Source: Myxococcus stipitatus DSM 14675
GTDB lineage: Bacteria > Myxococcota > Myxococcia > Myxococcales > Myxococcaceae
DNA: 64,000 nt
Assembly: GCF_000331735.1 (NCBI RefSeq)
Contig: NC_020126.1
Coordinates: 9,055,501 to 9,119,500, forward strand
Direction: 5' to 3'
Shown: positions 1 to 7,888 of the stretch, in pieces
Layout of the letters: every line of letters starts with the position of its first letter
Position numbering within the stretch: the first letter of the stretch is position 1
Made by a program: the position numbers and the translations under genes
The notes under the pieces: model-generated
The model's database searches: none
Told to the model about the DNA's origin: nothing
Seen by the model: only the letters and a program-made list of their open reading frames with translations

Positions 1-592
1 GCGTGGAGGCATAGGCCACCCACTCGGAATCCACGGGTGCGCCGCGACGACGGACACGCTCGCGCGCCGCCACCATCGCAACCAGGGTGGCCTCGCTCGC
101 GGTGCCCTGGATGACACACCCACCCTTGTCGGACGTAGAGCGGAAGTCCTCGGGCAGCCCCGTCAGCTCCGCGAGCCAATCCAAGACGCGCGTCTCCACC
201 TCCGTCGCGGCGGGACTCGTGGACCAGAGCATGCCCTGCACACCCAGCCCCGCGGACAGGAGCTCACCCAGCACCGCGGGCCCGGACGCATTCGCCGGGA
301 AGTACGCGAAGAACGACGGAGACTGCCAATGCGTCAGCCCGGGCAGGAGGATGTCCTCCAGGTCCTTGAAGATGGAATCCCAGCCACTCACCCCACCCAG
401 CCCCTCCTCGGGAGGATGCAAGGGGAGCTTCGATGCGACGTCACCCGGAGCCACCTGGGAGCGCACGGGGAAGGACTCCAGCCGCGCCTGGTAGTCCGCG
501 ATCCAATCCACCATCCGATGCCCCAGCTCGCGGAACTCCTCCGCGCTCAGGTGAGGCACACCTCCGCCACCGCCATTCGAGTCATCGCGCAT
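1..592 (-). CDS. PLP-dependent aromatic amino acid/tyrosine-type decarboxylase, N-terminal part (cut by window edge)
   Basis: About 197 N-terminal codons are visible and the frame runs off the left edge, so the catalytic lysine is not seen. The ATG at 592 is preceded by AGGGAGG, which fixes the start. Early residues contain HRMVDWIADY and HWQSPSFFAYFPAN, followed by a segment resembling MLWSTSPAATEVE and LDWLAELTGLP. This is the classic start of group II decarboxylases (DOPA/tyrosine/tryptophan decarboxylase family), which use pyridoxal phosphate to decarboxylate aromatic amino acids in the cytoplasm. Later visible residues (GGCVIQGTASEATLVAM) match the start of the PLP-binding large domain. 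The substrate cannot be told from this part. The next gene is divergent. Confidence 0.85.
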   Translation of the reverse strand, partial: MRDDSNGGGGGVPHLSAEEFRELGHRMVDWIADYQARLESFPVRSQVAPGDVASKLPLHPPEEGLGGVSGWDSIFKDLEDILLPGLTHWQSPSFFAYFPANASGPAVLGELLSAGLGVQGMLWSTSPAATEVETRVLDWLAELTGLPEDFRSTSDKGGCVIQGTASEATLVAMVAARERVRRRGAPVDSEWVAYAST

Positions 593-697
593 GCCTCCCT
601 CCTCGCACGCCCCCTGTGACGCATCAAGCAACACAATGCCTCGTGCGCGGGGAGCACACTTGGCGAATCCCTCACATCCCATGCTTTGCTGGGCACC

Positions 698-2167
698 ATG
701 ACCCCAGACACCCCGAGACGTGCCCCGCTGCTCCGAGGGCTCGGCCTGTACGGCGTGCTCGCAGTCACCTTCACCCTGCTGTGCCTGCCGGGCGAAGCCC
801 ATGCACAGGCGTGGTCATTGACGACCGCACAACGCCAGGCGTTTCTCCAGCACTACGCACCCATCATCCTCAAGCGAGGCAACGGGGACGATGGGAGGCA
901 CGGCTACGACTGGGTGACGAGCTTCGACTTCGACCAGGACGGAGACTTCTCGAACAACAAGCTCCACTGGAAACAGGTTCCTCAGTACGTGGACGGAGCC
1001 CGAGCGGGGACAGGCGCCCATGCCCAATGGCGCATCCGCCCGACGCTCTACACGTCGCTCATCGAGTTCATGGACGGAGGGAGCAAGAACCTCGTCCTCA
1101 TCTACCACGTGTACCACGCGCTCGATAAGAACGCGGCGGGCGACTACCAGCTCCATGATTGGGAGCGCGTGGAGATGCTCGTGAAGAACGTGGTGGGCGC
1201 GCCAGGAAGCGGCGAGTCGGTGGCGCACGCGGTGGTCACACAGCACAAGCGCAACGTCGTGCGCCGGGCGGGCCACGTGGACCTGAACTTCATGCAGTCC
1301 TCCACGGGCAGACACCTGCTCATCTGGCAGGCGGAGTGGTCCGACAAGCTCGCCGCGGCGCACGGCCAGGAGCTGCGCTTCGTCACGGACACCTCCGCCT
1401 TCTTCGCGGGGCGGATGGCGAGCGGCGGCAAGGCGGAGGCCGGGGTCAACAACGACGGAGGACGGAAGAACGTCCACTACGCCTTCGTGCCCGAGGCATC
1501 AGCGGAGGCGGTGACGACCTTCGGAGCACAGGCACTCACGTATGCGACGGCGGATGCGCTCGCGAGCCGCTACGACAACGGGAAGACCATCACCTGGCCC
1601 AACGTGAAGCGCGTCACCTACGAACTCCAGGACCTGGCGGACATCCTGCCCACGCACTGGCAACACGGTGGCTACCCGACGCACTGGCTGAGCACCGGGC
1701 CCGTCGACTTCTACCTGGAGAGCGCCCTCGTCAACGAGGCGGGGCAGTCCGAAGTGAGCGCGGGCATGCAGCGCTTCTTCCCCCAGACGCGTGACATCGA
1801 GAACGAGGATGACCGCGAGGGCTACATCTCGAAGAAGTGGTTCGTGGGCACTCACGAGCTGAACGACAGCGCGTCGGACTTCGGAGGCGGCGGTTCCAAC
1901 GCCTTCCATGACAACGCCTACGCCAGCACCGTGGTGGACTCCCGGGGACAGACCCGAGCCAGCGCGAGCGGCCATGCGACCTCCCCCGGCTCCTTCTGGT
2001 GGCAACACGACTACTTCGTCCACTCGGGGTTCGCGGACTCGACGGACGGCGTGGAGCAAGGCTTCTGGCTGCCAGGGCCTTGGTACCTGCCAGAGAACGG
2101 TGGGTTCGACGGGCGATGGAATCAGCTCTTCGACGACCGGCCCGGCATGGAGTCCGGCGCGAGGTAG
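698..2167 (+). CDS. Secreted protein of unknown function
   Basis: This 489-residue protein has a clear Sec signal peptide: hydrophobic LYGVLAVTFTLLCLPG, then a likely cleavage after AHA near residue 37. I prefer the ATG at 698; an in-frame TTG lies four codons upstream at 686. The mature part is rich in aromatic residues, Asp and His (HGYDWVTSFDFDQDGDF, then QLHDWERVEM), with no Cys-rich repeats or lipobox. Acidic DQDGD-type stretches could bind Ca2+. There is some resemblance in layout to secreted Vps62/DUF946-like proteins that carry a conserved HDWE-type segment, but I cannot confirm it. It stands alone, divergent from the decarboxylase and convergent with the sigma-54 regulator. Confidence 0.75.
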   Translation: MTPDTPRRAPLLRGLGLYGVLAVTFTLLCLPGEAHAQAWSLTTAQRQAFLQHYAPIILKRGNGDDGRHGYDWVTSFDFDQDGDFSNNKLHWKQVPQYVDGARAGTGAHAQWRIRPTLYTSLIEFMDGGSKNLVLIYHVYHALDKNAAGDYQLHDWERVEMLVKNVVGAPGSGESVAHAVVTQHKRNVVRRAGHVDLNFMQSSTGRHLLIWQAEWSDKLAAAHGQELRFVTDTSAFFAGRMASGGKAEAGVNNDGGRKNVHYAFVPEASAEAVTTFGAQALTYATADALASRYDNGKTITWPNVKRVTYELQDLADILPTHWQHGGYPTHWLSTGPVDFYLESALVNEAGQSEVSAGMQRFFPQTRDIENEDDREGYISKKWFVGTHELNDSASDFGGGGSNAFHDNAYASTVVDSRGQTRASASGHATSPGSFWWQHDYFVHSGFADSTDGVEQGFWLPGPWYLPENGGFDGRWNQLFDDRPGMESGAR

Positions 2168-2237
2168 GCGCCAGCCGTGAGACCGCGGGGCCCGACGCGC
2201 TCAACCGCTCCTTCGTATGCTTCCCGCCTCGGGCTCA

Positions 2238-2270
2238 TCACGAGAATTCGTTGCCCACGAGATTCCGTGG
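2238..2270. promoter_or_regulatory. Two tandem degenerate copies of the CCACGAG...CTCGTGG palindrome
   Basis: TCACGAGAATTCGTTG (2238-2253) and CCACGAGATTCCGTGG (2255-2270) sit side by side in the gap between two convergent genes. Both resemble the 16-bp palindromes at 3918-3933 and 7106-7121, with one or two mismatches. This is just past the 3' end of the enhancer-binding regulator gene. It is an odd place for an upstream activating site. They could be extra binding sites for that regulator or relics of a lost promoter copy. Confidence 0.5.
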
Positions 2271-2289
2271 CTCCACTGGGCCACGGTAC

Positions 2290-3885
2290 TCAGCGGACCT
2301 TGATGCCCAGGGCCTTGAGCCGGGAGGCGAGCGTCGTCGGGGCCAGGCCGAGGAGCTCGGCGGCGCCTCCTGGGCCATACACCTTGCCTCCCGCGGCGGC
2401 GAGGGCCGCCTTCAGGTTCTCCTTCTCCCTGCGGCGCCACTCCTTCTCGGTGATGAACGTGGAAGGAGCCCCAGAGTCGCGTGGCCGGGCATCACGCGCC
2501 GAAGTCCCTCGGGAGTCCGGCAAGGCCAGCTCCAGCCGCAGTCGCCCACCCCGAGAGAGGATGACGGCGCGCTCCAGGACGTTCTCCAGCTCGCGGACGT
2601 TGCCCGGCCAGTCGTAGCGCTGGAGCGCCTGCACCTGTGCCTGGCTCATCCTGAGAGGCGCGAGGTTGAGCTTCACGCAGACACGTCCGAGCAGGTGCTC
2701 CGCGAGCAGGGGGACATCCTCGAGCCGCTCTCGCAGGGGCGGGACCTCGATGGGGAAGACGCTGAGCCGGTAGAAGAGGTCCTCACGGAAGCGGCCCTGG
2801 GCCACCTCGGTCTTCAGGTCCCGGTTGGTGGCGGCGACGATGCGCACGTCCACCTTGCGAGTGACGTCCTCGCCCACGCGCTCGAAGGTGCCCTCCTGGA
2901 GGACACGGAGCAGCTTGCTCTGGAGCTCGAGGGGAATCTCGCCCACTTCGTCCAGGAAGAGCGTCCCTCCGTCCGCGGCCTGGAAGCGGCCCGCGCGGTC
3001 CTTGAGCGCGCCAGTGAAGGCACCTCGGACATGGCCGAAGAACTCGCTCTCGAACAGCTCGCGGGGGATGGAGGCGCAGTTGACGCGGATGAGCGGCCGC
3101 TCCCGCCGAGGGCTCTGCTCATGGAGCGCCCGAGCGATGAGCTCCTTGCCCACCCCCGACTCACCGAGCACCAGGACACTGGCGGAGGTCGCCGCCACAG
3201 GCTGGAGCTGCTGGAGCACGCGCCGGAGGGCCTCGCTCCGTCCGACGATTTCGCCGAACGAGAGCGCGTCCTTCACCTCTTCGCGCAGGTAGTCCCGCTC
3301 CAGCTCGAGCTGGGCACGCAGACGCGCCACCTCCTCGAAGGCCCGGGCGTTGGTGAGCGCCACCGCGGCGTGGTCCGCGAAGGTGCGCAGCCAGGAGAAC
3401 TCCGCGCGTCCCAGCTTGCGGCGGCTGAACACGGCCAGGACGCCCAGCACCTCGCCTCGGAAGATGAGCGGCTGGGCCGCGAAGCTGAGGATGCCCTCTC
3501 GCACGGCCCACTCGCGGCGCACGAGCCAGTCCGCATCCTTCCCGGCCCACTGGAGGAGCACGGGCTCGCCCGTGGCTCCCACATGCCCCACCTTGCGGAT
3601 GCCGAGAGGGAACCGTCGGAAGGCCCCGCCCAGCCCCGTCCACGCCTCCTCGCCCTTCCGCGAGCCTCCCGCGCTGGCCGCCAGGTGCAGACAGCGTGAA
3701 GTATCCGGGCACTCGGCACGCAGGGGGCAGGTGCCGCAGATGTCGCCGGGGGCGATGAGCCAGATGCGCGCGAGCGCCACGTCCGGCTGCGCCGCCAACC
3801 CCTGCGCGATGCGCGCGAGCAACAGGTCCACCGAGCGGACCTGGGCCATGGCCAGGGAGATGGACTGGAGCGCGTCGGCGTACAT
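2290..3885 (-). CDS. Sigma-54-dependent Fis-family transcriptional regulator with N-terminal GAF domain
   Basis: This 531-residue enhancer-binding protein has three parts. A GAF-like sensor (about 1-185) carries C50-x2-C53-x5-C59-x5-C65. A sigma-54 AAA+ domain (about 211-440) has Walker A GESGVGKE at 241-248, the sigma-54 contact loop GAFTGA at 288-293 and Walker B GGTLFLDE at 306-313. A C-terminal Fis-type helix-turn-helix ends the protein. GAFTGA is intact, so it should activate RNA polymerase-sigma-54. It is divergent from the DUF1348 gene, and a palindrome plus a -24/-12 promoter between them make that gene the obvious target. The four-Cys GAF motif suggests sensing through a metal or redox centre (inference). 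The window holds a decayed second copy of its 5' end (6845-7070). Confidence 0.93.
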   Translation of the reverse strand: MYADALQSISLAMAQVRSVDLLLARIAQGLAAQPDVALARIWLIAPGDICGTCPLRAECPDTSRCLHLAASAGGSRKGEEAWTGLGGAFRRFPLGIRKVGHVGATGEPVLLQWAGKDADWLVRREWAVREGILSFAAQPLIFRGEVLGVLAVFSRRKLGRAEFSWLRTFADHAAVALTNARAFEEVARLRAQLELERDYLREEVKDALSFGEIVGRSEALRRVLQQLQPVAATSASVLVLGESGVGKELIARALHEQSPRRERPLIRVNCASIPRELFESEFFGHVRGAFTGALKDRAGRFQAADGGTLFLDEVGEIPLELQSKLLRVLQEGTFERVGEDVTRKVDVRIVAATNRDLKTEVAQGRFREDLFYRLSVFPIEVPPLRERLEDVPLLAEHLLGRVCVKLNLAPLRMSQAQVQALQRYDWPGNVRELENVLERAVILSRGGRLRLELALPDSRGTSARDARPRDSGAPSTFITEKEWRRREKENLKAALAAAGGKVYGPGGAAELLGLAPTTLASRLKALGIKVR

Positions 3886-3917
3886 GCCGCATCCCTACCC
3901 AGTCCAAGGCCCGTTGA

Positions 3918-3933
3918 CCACGAGAACTCGTGG
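3918..3933. promoter_or_regulatory. Palindromic upstream activating site of the sigma-54 regulator
   Basis: CCACGAGAACTCGTGG has two perfect 7-bp arms around AA. It lies in the divergent gap, with its centre about 53 bp upstream of the -24 GG of the promoter at 3978-3992. That spacing is usual for an enhancer-binding protein. The same palindrome is kept at the duplicated locus (7106-7121). I infer that it is bound by the Fis-type HTH of the neighbouring regulator. Confidence 0.7.
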
Positions 3934-3975
3934 TGCCGTGGAGCCCCTGGAGAACGAGCCCCAGAGGAGACAGCC

Positions 3976-3995
3976 CTGGGCACGGCCCATGCAAA
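3976..3995 (+). promoter_or_regulatory. Sigma-54 (-24/-12) promoter for the DUF1348 gene
   Basis: GGGCACGGCCCATGCA matches the consensus TGGCACG-N4-TTGC at most positions. It has GG (3979-3980), exactly 10 bp, then GC (3991-3992). Transcription would start near 4003, about 44 bp before the ATG at 4047. It faces the DUF1348 gene and lies downstream of the palindrome, which completes the regulator-enhancer-promoter set. Confidence 0.7.
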
Positions 3996-4046
3996 CCCAG
4001 TGGAGGAGTCCGGGAGCACACCTTCCCGTCACCACAGGAGCAGGAC

Positions 4047-4457
4047 ATGCCCGTTTCACTTCGCCCGCCGTTCACGCAGGAGACTGCCCGAGCCAAGGTC
4101 CAAGCCGCCGAGGATGCATGGAACAGCCGGGACCCGAACCGGGTGGCGCTCGCCTACTCGGAGGACTCCGAGTGGCGCAATCGCACGGAGTTCTTCCGAG
4201 GCAGAGAGGCCATCCGAGACTTCCTGCGCGGCAAGTGGGAGCGGGAGCGGGACTACCGGCTGATGAAGGAGCTGTGGGCCTTCACCGGGAACCGCATCTC
4301 CGTGCGATTCGAGTACGAATGGCACGACGCCCAGGGACAGTGGTTCCGCACCCACGGCAACGAGCATTGGGAGTTCAATGACGAAGGGCTCATGCGCCGC
4401 CGCGACATGAGCGCCAATGACGTCCCCATCGCGGAGAGCGAGCGGCGCCTGCGCTGA
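4047..4457 (+). CDS. NTF2-like (SnoaL fold) DUF1348 family protein, copy 1
   Basis: This 136-residue soluble protein starts at the ATG at 4047, behind a CAGGAGCAGG ribosome site. Residues typical of DUF1348 are present: [10 protein letters not shown] near the start, [17 protein letters not shown], a central Trp/Tyr-rich strand ([13 protein letters not shown]) and the terminal [16 protein letters not shown]. The NTF2 fold gives a cone-shaped pocket used by many isomerases, hydrolases and ligand-binding proteins. The substrate here is unknown. It is probably transcribed from the sigma-54 promoter at 3976-3995 under the divergent regulator. A paralogue of identical length lies at 7196-7606. Confidence 0.88.
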   Translation: MPVSLRPPFTQETARAKVQAAEDAWNSRDPNRVALAYSEDSEWRNRTEFFRGREAIRDFLRGKWERERDYRLMKELWAFTGNRISVRFEYEWHDAQGQWFRTHGNEHWEFNDEGLMRRRDMSANDVPIAESERRLR

Positions 4458-4477
4458 GACGCCGCCAGCCCCTGACG

Positions 4478-6064
4478 TTACTGACAGGTGGAGAGCATCA
4501 CCCGGATGGAAGACCCCGTGCTGCCGGTGACGGCATCTGGCCAGCCATCTGCGTTCAAGTCTCCGAAGGCGATACCCTGCGGGAAAGCCCCGGCATCCGT
4601 CTGAGTGACGGCACCGAATGCCCCGGTGCTGGTGCCGAGGAGCAGGCTCACCGCGCCGTCGGAGTAGGAAGAGGGCAGCGCCAGGTCCAGCCGACCATCG
4701 AGGTTGACGTCCTCGCAGACGAGGGCGCGGGGGTGACCACTCACGCCACTGAGGACCTCCGTGGAGAAGTCTCCCGCCCCATTGCCCATGAGGATGGAGA
4801 GGGCGCTGCTGGGCGTGGAGTGCGCCACCGCGAGGTCCAGGTTGCCGTCGCGATTCCAATCCCCCACCGTGACGGCGGTGGGCTCGGAGCCCGCGAGGAA
4901 GTAACCCCTGCTCACGAAAGCACCCATCCCATCTCCGACGAGCACGCTCGAGCCGGAGTTCACATCCGGGGTGATGACCGCGAGGTCGACCAGGCTGTCC
5001 CGGGTGAAGTCGCCAACAGCGAGCACCTGGGGATTGCCACGGACGGGGAAAGAGCTCGCCGAGGCGAAGGTCCCATCCCCTTTGCCCAACCGGACGGTGA
5101 CACTTCCCGTGGACAGATTGGAGGTGGCCGCGAGGTCCGCCTTCCCGTCCCGGTTGAAGTCCCCCGCAACGAGCCCCAAGGGGCGCGAGCCCATCGCATG
5201 CCGCACGGCCGGCCCCCAGATTCCATTGGGCCTCGCGAGGAGCAGGCTCACCTCGCCCTTGAGCTCATGACTGATGGCCAGGTCCTGCTTGCCGTCACCA
5301 TTGAAGTCGGCGAGGGCCACTCCATCCACGACGCCGCTCACGGCCGAGTGGATGGGCGCCTCGAGGGACCCATCTCCCCTGCCGCGCAGGAAGCTGATGC
5401 TGTCTCCGTCGTTGACCGAGAGCACATCCTGCTTGCCGTCATCGTCGAAGTCCCGGACGGCCACCCACCGCGGCGCCGAACCGGACGCGAACGCCCTGAA
5501 GGACTGCAACCGCACGTCCTGGGTGCAGGTCCGGGCGCAGTGCCCCCCGTAGCAACTCTGCCCCGAGCCGCAGGTTCCACAGGAGCCTCCGCAGCCATCG
5601 TCTCCACACACCTTGCCCGAACAAGCAGGGGTGCACATGGAGGCACATTGCCCCGAGGCCGAACACGTCAGACCGGTGGCGCAGGTCCCGCACGAGCCTC
5701 CGCAGCCATCGTCTCCACACACCTTGCCTGAACAAGCAGGGGTGCACGTAGAGGCACATTGCCCCGAGGCCGAGCACGTCAGGCCGGTGGCACAGGTCCC
5801 ACAGGAGCCTCCGCAGCCGTCGTCACCGCACGCCTTGCCCGAGCAGATGGGCGTGCAGGTGGAGACACATTGCCCCGAGGCCGAGCACGCCAGGCCGGTG
5901 CCGCACGCCCCACACGAGCCTCCGCAGCCGTCGTCGCCGCACGTCTTCCCCGAACAGCGAGCCGTGCAAGTGACAGGGGGCTCCTTGGGAGGTGGGTCCT
6001 CCGACTTCGTGGAGCCACAAGCCGCGAGCGCCAACGCGAGGATGGAGAGACAGACGCGCGTCAT
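4478..6064 (-). CDS. Lipoprotein with four Cys-rich repeats and FG-GAP/VCBS repeats
   Basis: The product is 528 residues. MTRVCLSILALALAAC gives a signal peptide with lipobox LAAC (Cys16). An in-frame ATG 33 bp upstream (6097) is an alternative start. Residues 33-180 are four tandem 37-residue units built on CSGK-x-CGDDGCGGSCG-x-C, each with many cysteines, as often seen in myxobacterial exported proteins. From about residue 185 to the end are repeated DFNxDGKxDL-type segments, i.e. FG-GAP/VCBS units that bind Ca2+ and build a beta-propeller. The likely location is the outer membrane or cell surface, possibly in adhesion or binding. No enzyme motif is visible. It is convergent with the DUF1348 gene. 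Confidence 0.85.
   Translation of the reverse strand: MTRVCLSILALALAACGSTKSEDPPPKEPPVTCTARCSGKTCGDDGCGGSCGACGTGLACSASGQCVSTCTPICSGKACGDDGCGGSCGTCATGLTCSASGQCASTCTPACSGKVCGDDGCGGSCGTCATGLTCSASGQCASMCTPACSGKVCGDDGCGGSCGTCGSGQSCYGGHCARTCTQDVRLQSFRAFASGSAPRWVAVRDFDDDGKQDVLSVNDGDSISFLRGRGDGSLEAPIHSAVSGVVDGVALADFNGDGKQDLAISHELKGEVSLLLARPNGIWGPAVRHAMGSRPLGLVAGDFNRDGKADLAATSNLSTGSVTVRLGKGDGTFASASSFPVRGNPQVLAVGDFTRDSLVDLAVITPDVNSGSSVLVGDGMGAFVSRGYFLAGSEPTAVTVGDWNRDGNLDLAVAHSTPSSALSILMGNGAGDFSTEVLSGVSGHPRALVCEDVNLDGRLDLALPSSYSDGAVSLLLGTSTGAFGAVTQTDAGAFPQGIAFGDLNADGWPDAVTGSTGSSIRVMLSTCQ
5528..5968 (-). repeat. Four tandem 111-bp coding repeats (37-residue Cys-rich units)
   Basis: These encode residues 33-180 of the lipoprotein at 4478-6064. 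The period is 111 bp; for example the string cacattgccccgaggc recurs at 5644 and 5755. Units 2 and 3 are nearly identical in DNA, which suggests recent duplication or gene conversion. Confidence 0.85.
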
Positions 6065-6305
6065 CGGAACGGAGCGCGAGGAGAGAAACAGGGTCATGCG
6101 GAGCAATCCAATCCAGGATGCTGGAATCAAGCTGGGGGAGTGCCCTGTGTATCGCGCCCGCTCGTCGAGACGCCAGCCAGGCCGAGACAAACAGGCATGT
6201 TTCTGTTTCAGCCTCCGCCGGGTGGGTTTCATCTGCCTCAGGGGCCCTCCCCTCCACCTCGGGCAGGGGAGAGCCTGTTTGACCAAGGCAGTTCCGCGCG
6301 CCGGG

Positions 6306-6701
6306 TCAGGCCTTCTTCACTGAAGCGTCGCCCGCGCGCACCATCGGCGGCGGACTCCACTCACCCTCGTAGGCCTCGGGCTCGGGGACGTAGAGCCGCA
6401 TCACGGCGTAGAAGGGGGCAACGGGAGCTGGCAACCAGTTTGCCATCAGCGCCTCGGACGGAGGCTCGCTCTGGAGGTAGATGGTCAGGGAGCCATCATC
6501 CCCATACACAAACTTGTCCTCCATCGAGGTATTCACCAGATACCGATTGATGGAGTTCTCGACGAGCAACTGGGTCTTGGCGTCATACATCGTGATGGAC
6601 CAGAACGCCTTGGCCGGCGGCATCTCCGGCAACGTAATCGTGTACCGGGACGTCGAGCCGTCCGGACGGTGAGCGTCAAGGTGGTTGTCGCGTGAGAGGG
6701 C
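6306..6701 (-). pseudogene. C-terminal fragment of a DUF1254/DUF1214 protein
   Basis: The open frame begins after a TGA at 6702-6704 and has no start codon with a ribosome site; the first ATG is internal (6632). It encodes the C-terminal third of a DUF1214 domain: HRPDGSTSRYTITLP, AKAFWSITMYD, NRYLVNT, DGSLTIYLQ, then NWLPAPVAPFYAVMRLY and a terminal WSPPPM. Intact DUF1254/DUF1214 proteins are normally several hundred residues, so about 300 N-terminal residues are missing. It abuts the decayed regulator copy, which suggests that the same deletion removed both gene ends. Confidence 0.75.
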
Positions 6702-6844
6702 TCAGCCGATGGACCCCACCTCCTGCAGAAGCGGGGTGCGGTTGGGAGCGGGATTGAGGCGCACGCGGCCTACCGGCATCCAGCCCCGAGATGTTCGTCA
6801 CCGTCTGCGCTCCAGTCACCAACGGCGAGAAGTCCTCGATGTTC
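6702..6844. other. Unassigned segment between two gene fragments
   Basis: About 140 bp lie between the DUF1214 remnant and the regulator remnant. One minus-strand frame reads GRVRLNPAPNRTPLLQ and then stops, and another reads VTNISGLDAG. Both look like pieces of a real protein, but I cannot name a family. It is probably a third relic in the same scar. Confidence 0.35.
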
Positions 6845-7070
6845 GCGAGCCCCCCGCGCTTGCCGCCAAGTGCAGACAGAGGGAAGCATCCGGGCACTCG
6901 GCACGCAGGGGTCAGGCGCCGCAGATGTCCCCGGGGGCGATGAGCCAGATGCGCACGCGCGCCACGTCCGGCTGTGCTGCCAGCCCCTGCGCGATGCGCG
7001 CGATCAACAGACCCAAGGAGCGAACCTGCGCCATGGCCAGGGAGATGGACTGAAGCGCGTCGGCGCACAT
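6845..7070 (-). pseudogene. Decayed 5' end of a duplicate sigma-54 regulator gene
   Basis: From the ATG at 7070 the translation follows the first ~75 residues of the regulator at 2290-3885 (CADALQSISLAMAQVRS against YADALQSISLAMAQVRS). Codon 53, the second Cys of the GAF Cys motif, has changed from TGC to TGA (6912-6914). Homology resumes in the same frame after the stop (PLRAECPDAS, LHLAASAGGS), so this is one nonsense change and not a frameshift. Similarity ends near 6845. The AAA+ and Fis domains are absent. This copy cannot act as an activator. Confidence 0.85.
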
Positions 7071-7105
7071 GCCGCCCCCCCCTATCCCAGTCCGAGGCAT
7101 GTTGA

Positions 7106-7121
7106 CCACGAGATCTCGTGG
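7106..7121. promoter_or_regulatory. Perfect 16-bp palindrome, duplicate of the activator site
   Basis: CCACGAGATCTCGTGG is a fully self-complementary 16-mer. It sits at the same place relative to the decayed regulator and DUF1348 copy 2 as the site at 3918-3933 does in copy 1. The palindrome has improved (centre AT instead of AA), while the -24/-12 promoter that should follow it is gone. Copy 2 lacks about 30 bp in this gap. Confidence 0.65.
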
Positions 7122-7195
7122 TGCCTTGGAGCCCTGATGCGGGCCCTAGAGGAGGAGTCTGGGAGCACACCTTCCCGTCACCACAGGAGCAGGAC

Positions 7196-7606
7196 ATGTC
7201 CGTTTCACCTCGCCCGCCGCTCACGCGGGAGACCGCACGAGCCAAGGTCCAGGCCGCCGAGGATGCATGGAACAGCCGGGACCCGGACCGGGTGGCCCTC
7301 GCCTACCCGGAGGACTCCGAGTGGCACAATCGCACGGAGTTCTTCCGAGGCAGGAAGGCCATCCGGAACTTCCTGCGCGGCAAGTGGGAGCAGGAGCGGG
7401 ACTACGGGCTGATGAAGGAGCTGTGGGTCTTCACGAGGAACCGCATCTTCATTCGGTTCGAGTACGAATGGCACGACGCCCAGGGGCAGTGGTTCCGTCC
7501 CCCCAGCAACGAGCATTGGGAGTTCAATGACGAGGGGCTCATGCGCCGTCGCGACATGAGCGCCAATGACGTCCCCATCGCGGAGAGCGAGCGGCGTCTG
7601 CGCTGA
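7196..7606 (+). CDS. NTF2-like DUF1348 family protein, copy 2
   Basis: This is 136 residues, the same length as copy 1 at 4047-4457, with the same CAGGAGCAGG ribosome site. The proteins differ at roughly fifteen positions (for example AYPEDSEW for [16 protein letters not shown] for WRNRTEFF). No stop or frameshift is present, so the coding part has stayed intact while its upstream sigma-54 promoter is damaged. It may be silent, expressed from another promoter, or still under selection. The function is as unknown as for copy 1. Confidence 0.82.
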   Translation: MSVSPRPPLTRETARAKVQAAEDAWNSRDPDRVALAYPEDSEWHNRTEFFRGRKAIRNFLRGKWEQERDYGLMKELWVFTRNRIFIRFEYEWHDAQGQWFRPPSNEHWEFNDEGLMRRRDMSANDVPIAESERRLR

Positions 7607-7888
7607 GGCGCCATCACCGCGGCTTTCGCTGGACCGCCAGGATGCGCCACCCTGGGAGAGCGACGGCGAAGGTGGCATCCCTGTCGAAAGTCGGGTCCTT
7701 CATCTCGCACACACCTGGCCGCAGGGGATGAGAACAAACATCGCTCCCTCGAGACCGAGGGATGAACTCAGCTCGTAGGGCTCGCAAGAAAGTCCGTCAG
7801 AGCGAACCCCATCGCCGTCACCAGCTCACCGGACAGCATGGTCCTCGACGGGATGAATATCCCAAGCATCACGAGAGTTCCGTGGCCG
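7607..7888. other. Gene-free stretch with one degenerate palindrome copy
   Basis: I see no supported gene in these 282 bp. TCACGAGAGTTCCGTGG at 7869-7885 resembles the activator palindrome with one extra base. It overlaps the 3' flank of the next minus-strand gene. Confidence 0.4.

Noticed and set aside
5528-5968. A non-coding tandem repeat
   Set aside because: The period of 111 bp keeps the frame and encodes a known Cys-rich unit.
6306-6632. A stand-alone 108-codon gene
   Set aside because: The frame is open upstream and already encodes DUF1214 sequence before the ATG; no ribosome site. A fragment is a better reading.
7122-7195. A working sigma-54 promoter for DUF1348 copy 2
   Set aside because: The only GG...GC pair has 9 bp between elements where 10 is required, and the -24 CAC block is missing.
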